Assembly (NCBI GenBank): GCA_003132905.1
Contig: PKZC01000367.1
Location: 4,755-10,468 of the forward strand
Origin: Bryobacterales bacterium
GTDB lineage: Bacteria > Acidobacteriota > Terriglobia > Bryobacterales > Bryobacteraceae
Direction: 5' to 3'
DNA length: 5,714 bases
Shown here in pieces: positions 5,592 through 5,714 of the stretch (the first letter of the stretch is position 1; each line of letters begins with the position of its first letter). The notes under the pieces were generated by a model, which saw nothing but the letters and a program-made list of their open reading frames with translations, did no database searches and was not told the origin of the DNA. The position numbers and the translations under genes were made by a program.

Positions 5592-5714
5592 AAACAACTG
5601 GCGAATTAATTGAACGTAGTGTCCTCATTCCTCCCGCCGAGTTGGAAGGGGATCTGGTAATTCCTGAGAAGGCGACCGCAGTCATCGCATTTGCGCACGG
5701 CAGCGGCAGCAGCC
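5588..5714 (+). CDS. Dienelactone hydrolase-like alpha/beta hydrolase (3' partial)
   Basis: Only the first 42 residues are in the window; the gene runs off the 3' edge. The N-terminus has a beta-rich opening (residues 11-26), then hydrophobic strand AVIAFAHGSGSS (31-42). The HG-SGSS turn is typical of the oxyanion-hole region in the dienelactone hydrolase-like proteins often found next to, or fused with, phosphoribosyltransferase domains in stress-related gene clusters. The nucleophile and the rest of the triad lie outside the window, so activity and substrate cannot be judged. The start is supported by GGGAG at 5575-5579 and a 4-base overlap with the BON gene, pointing to co-expression. Another alpha/beta hydrolase subfamily is possible. 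Confidence 0.75.
   Translation, partial: MKTTGELIERSVLIPPAELEGDLVIPEKATAVIAFAHGSGSS

Overview
The window reads as a moderately GC-rich bacterial chromosome. All six genes lie on the + strand, in two tight blocks separated by a gene-poor gap of about 550 bases. The mix of families (an acyl-activating/acyltransferase fusion, nicotinate phosphoribosyltransferase, an S30AE plus cold-shock fusion, a ubiquitin-like/Mut7-C protein, a BON membrane protein and a dienelactone-hydrolase-like protein) would suit an Acidobacteriota-like or proteobacterial soil bacterium. That is inference from gene content; no rRNA or other marker is present to place it.

Block 1 (1-3510). A 5'-truncated gene encodes the end of an adenylate-forming acyl ligase, an acyl-carrier-like domain and a PlsC-type glycerolipid acyltransferase in one chain. 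It overlaps by 4 bases (GTGA) a full-length nicotinate phosphoribosyltransferase gene of the NAD salvage pathway. After 26 bases comes a ribosome-hibernation (S30AE/RaiA-HPF) domain fused to a C-terminal cold-shock domain, with a clear ribosome binding site. The three genes look like one transcript.

Gap (3511-4062). I see no convincing gene. It holds a near-perfect 14-base-arm inverted repeat (3873-3911), a 12-base perfect palindrome (3955-3966) and a small GC hairpin (3622-3635). It is the likeliest place for block 1 to end and block 2 to begin, but I could not support a definite promoter or terminator.

Block 2 (4063-5714). A ubiquitin-like (ThiS-like) domain plus Mut7-C PIN-like nuclease plus zinc-ribbon protein is followed by a 62-base leader, a BON-domain protein with hydrophobic segments at both ends, and, overlapping it by 4 bases (ATGA), the start of an alpha/beta hydrolase cut by the window edge. 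The leader before the BON gene holds GAGGT, ACCTC and GAGGT in series. The last copy is part of the Shine-Dalgarno sequence, so two mutually exclusive hairpins are possible, one of which would hide the ribosome binding site.

Taken together, the region looks like a membrane-maintenance and dormancy or stress neighbourhood: lipid reacylation, NAD recycling, ribosome hibernation, RNA processing or decay, and envelope protection. The functional link is inferred from gene adjacency only. The most interesting points are the ligase-carrier-acyltransferase fusion, the hibernation/cold-shock fusion, the Ub-Mut7C nuclease and the possible RNA switch at 4855-4919.
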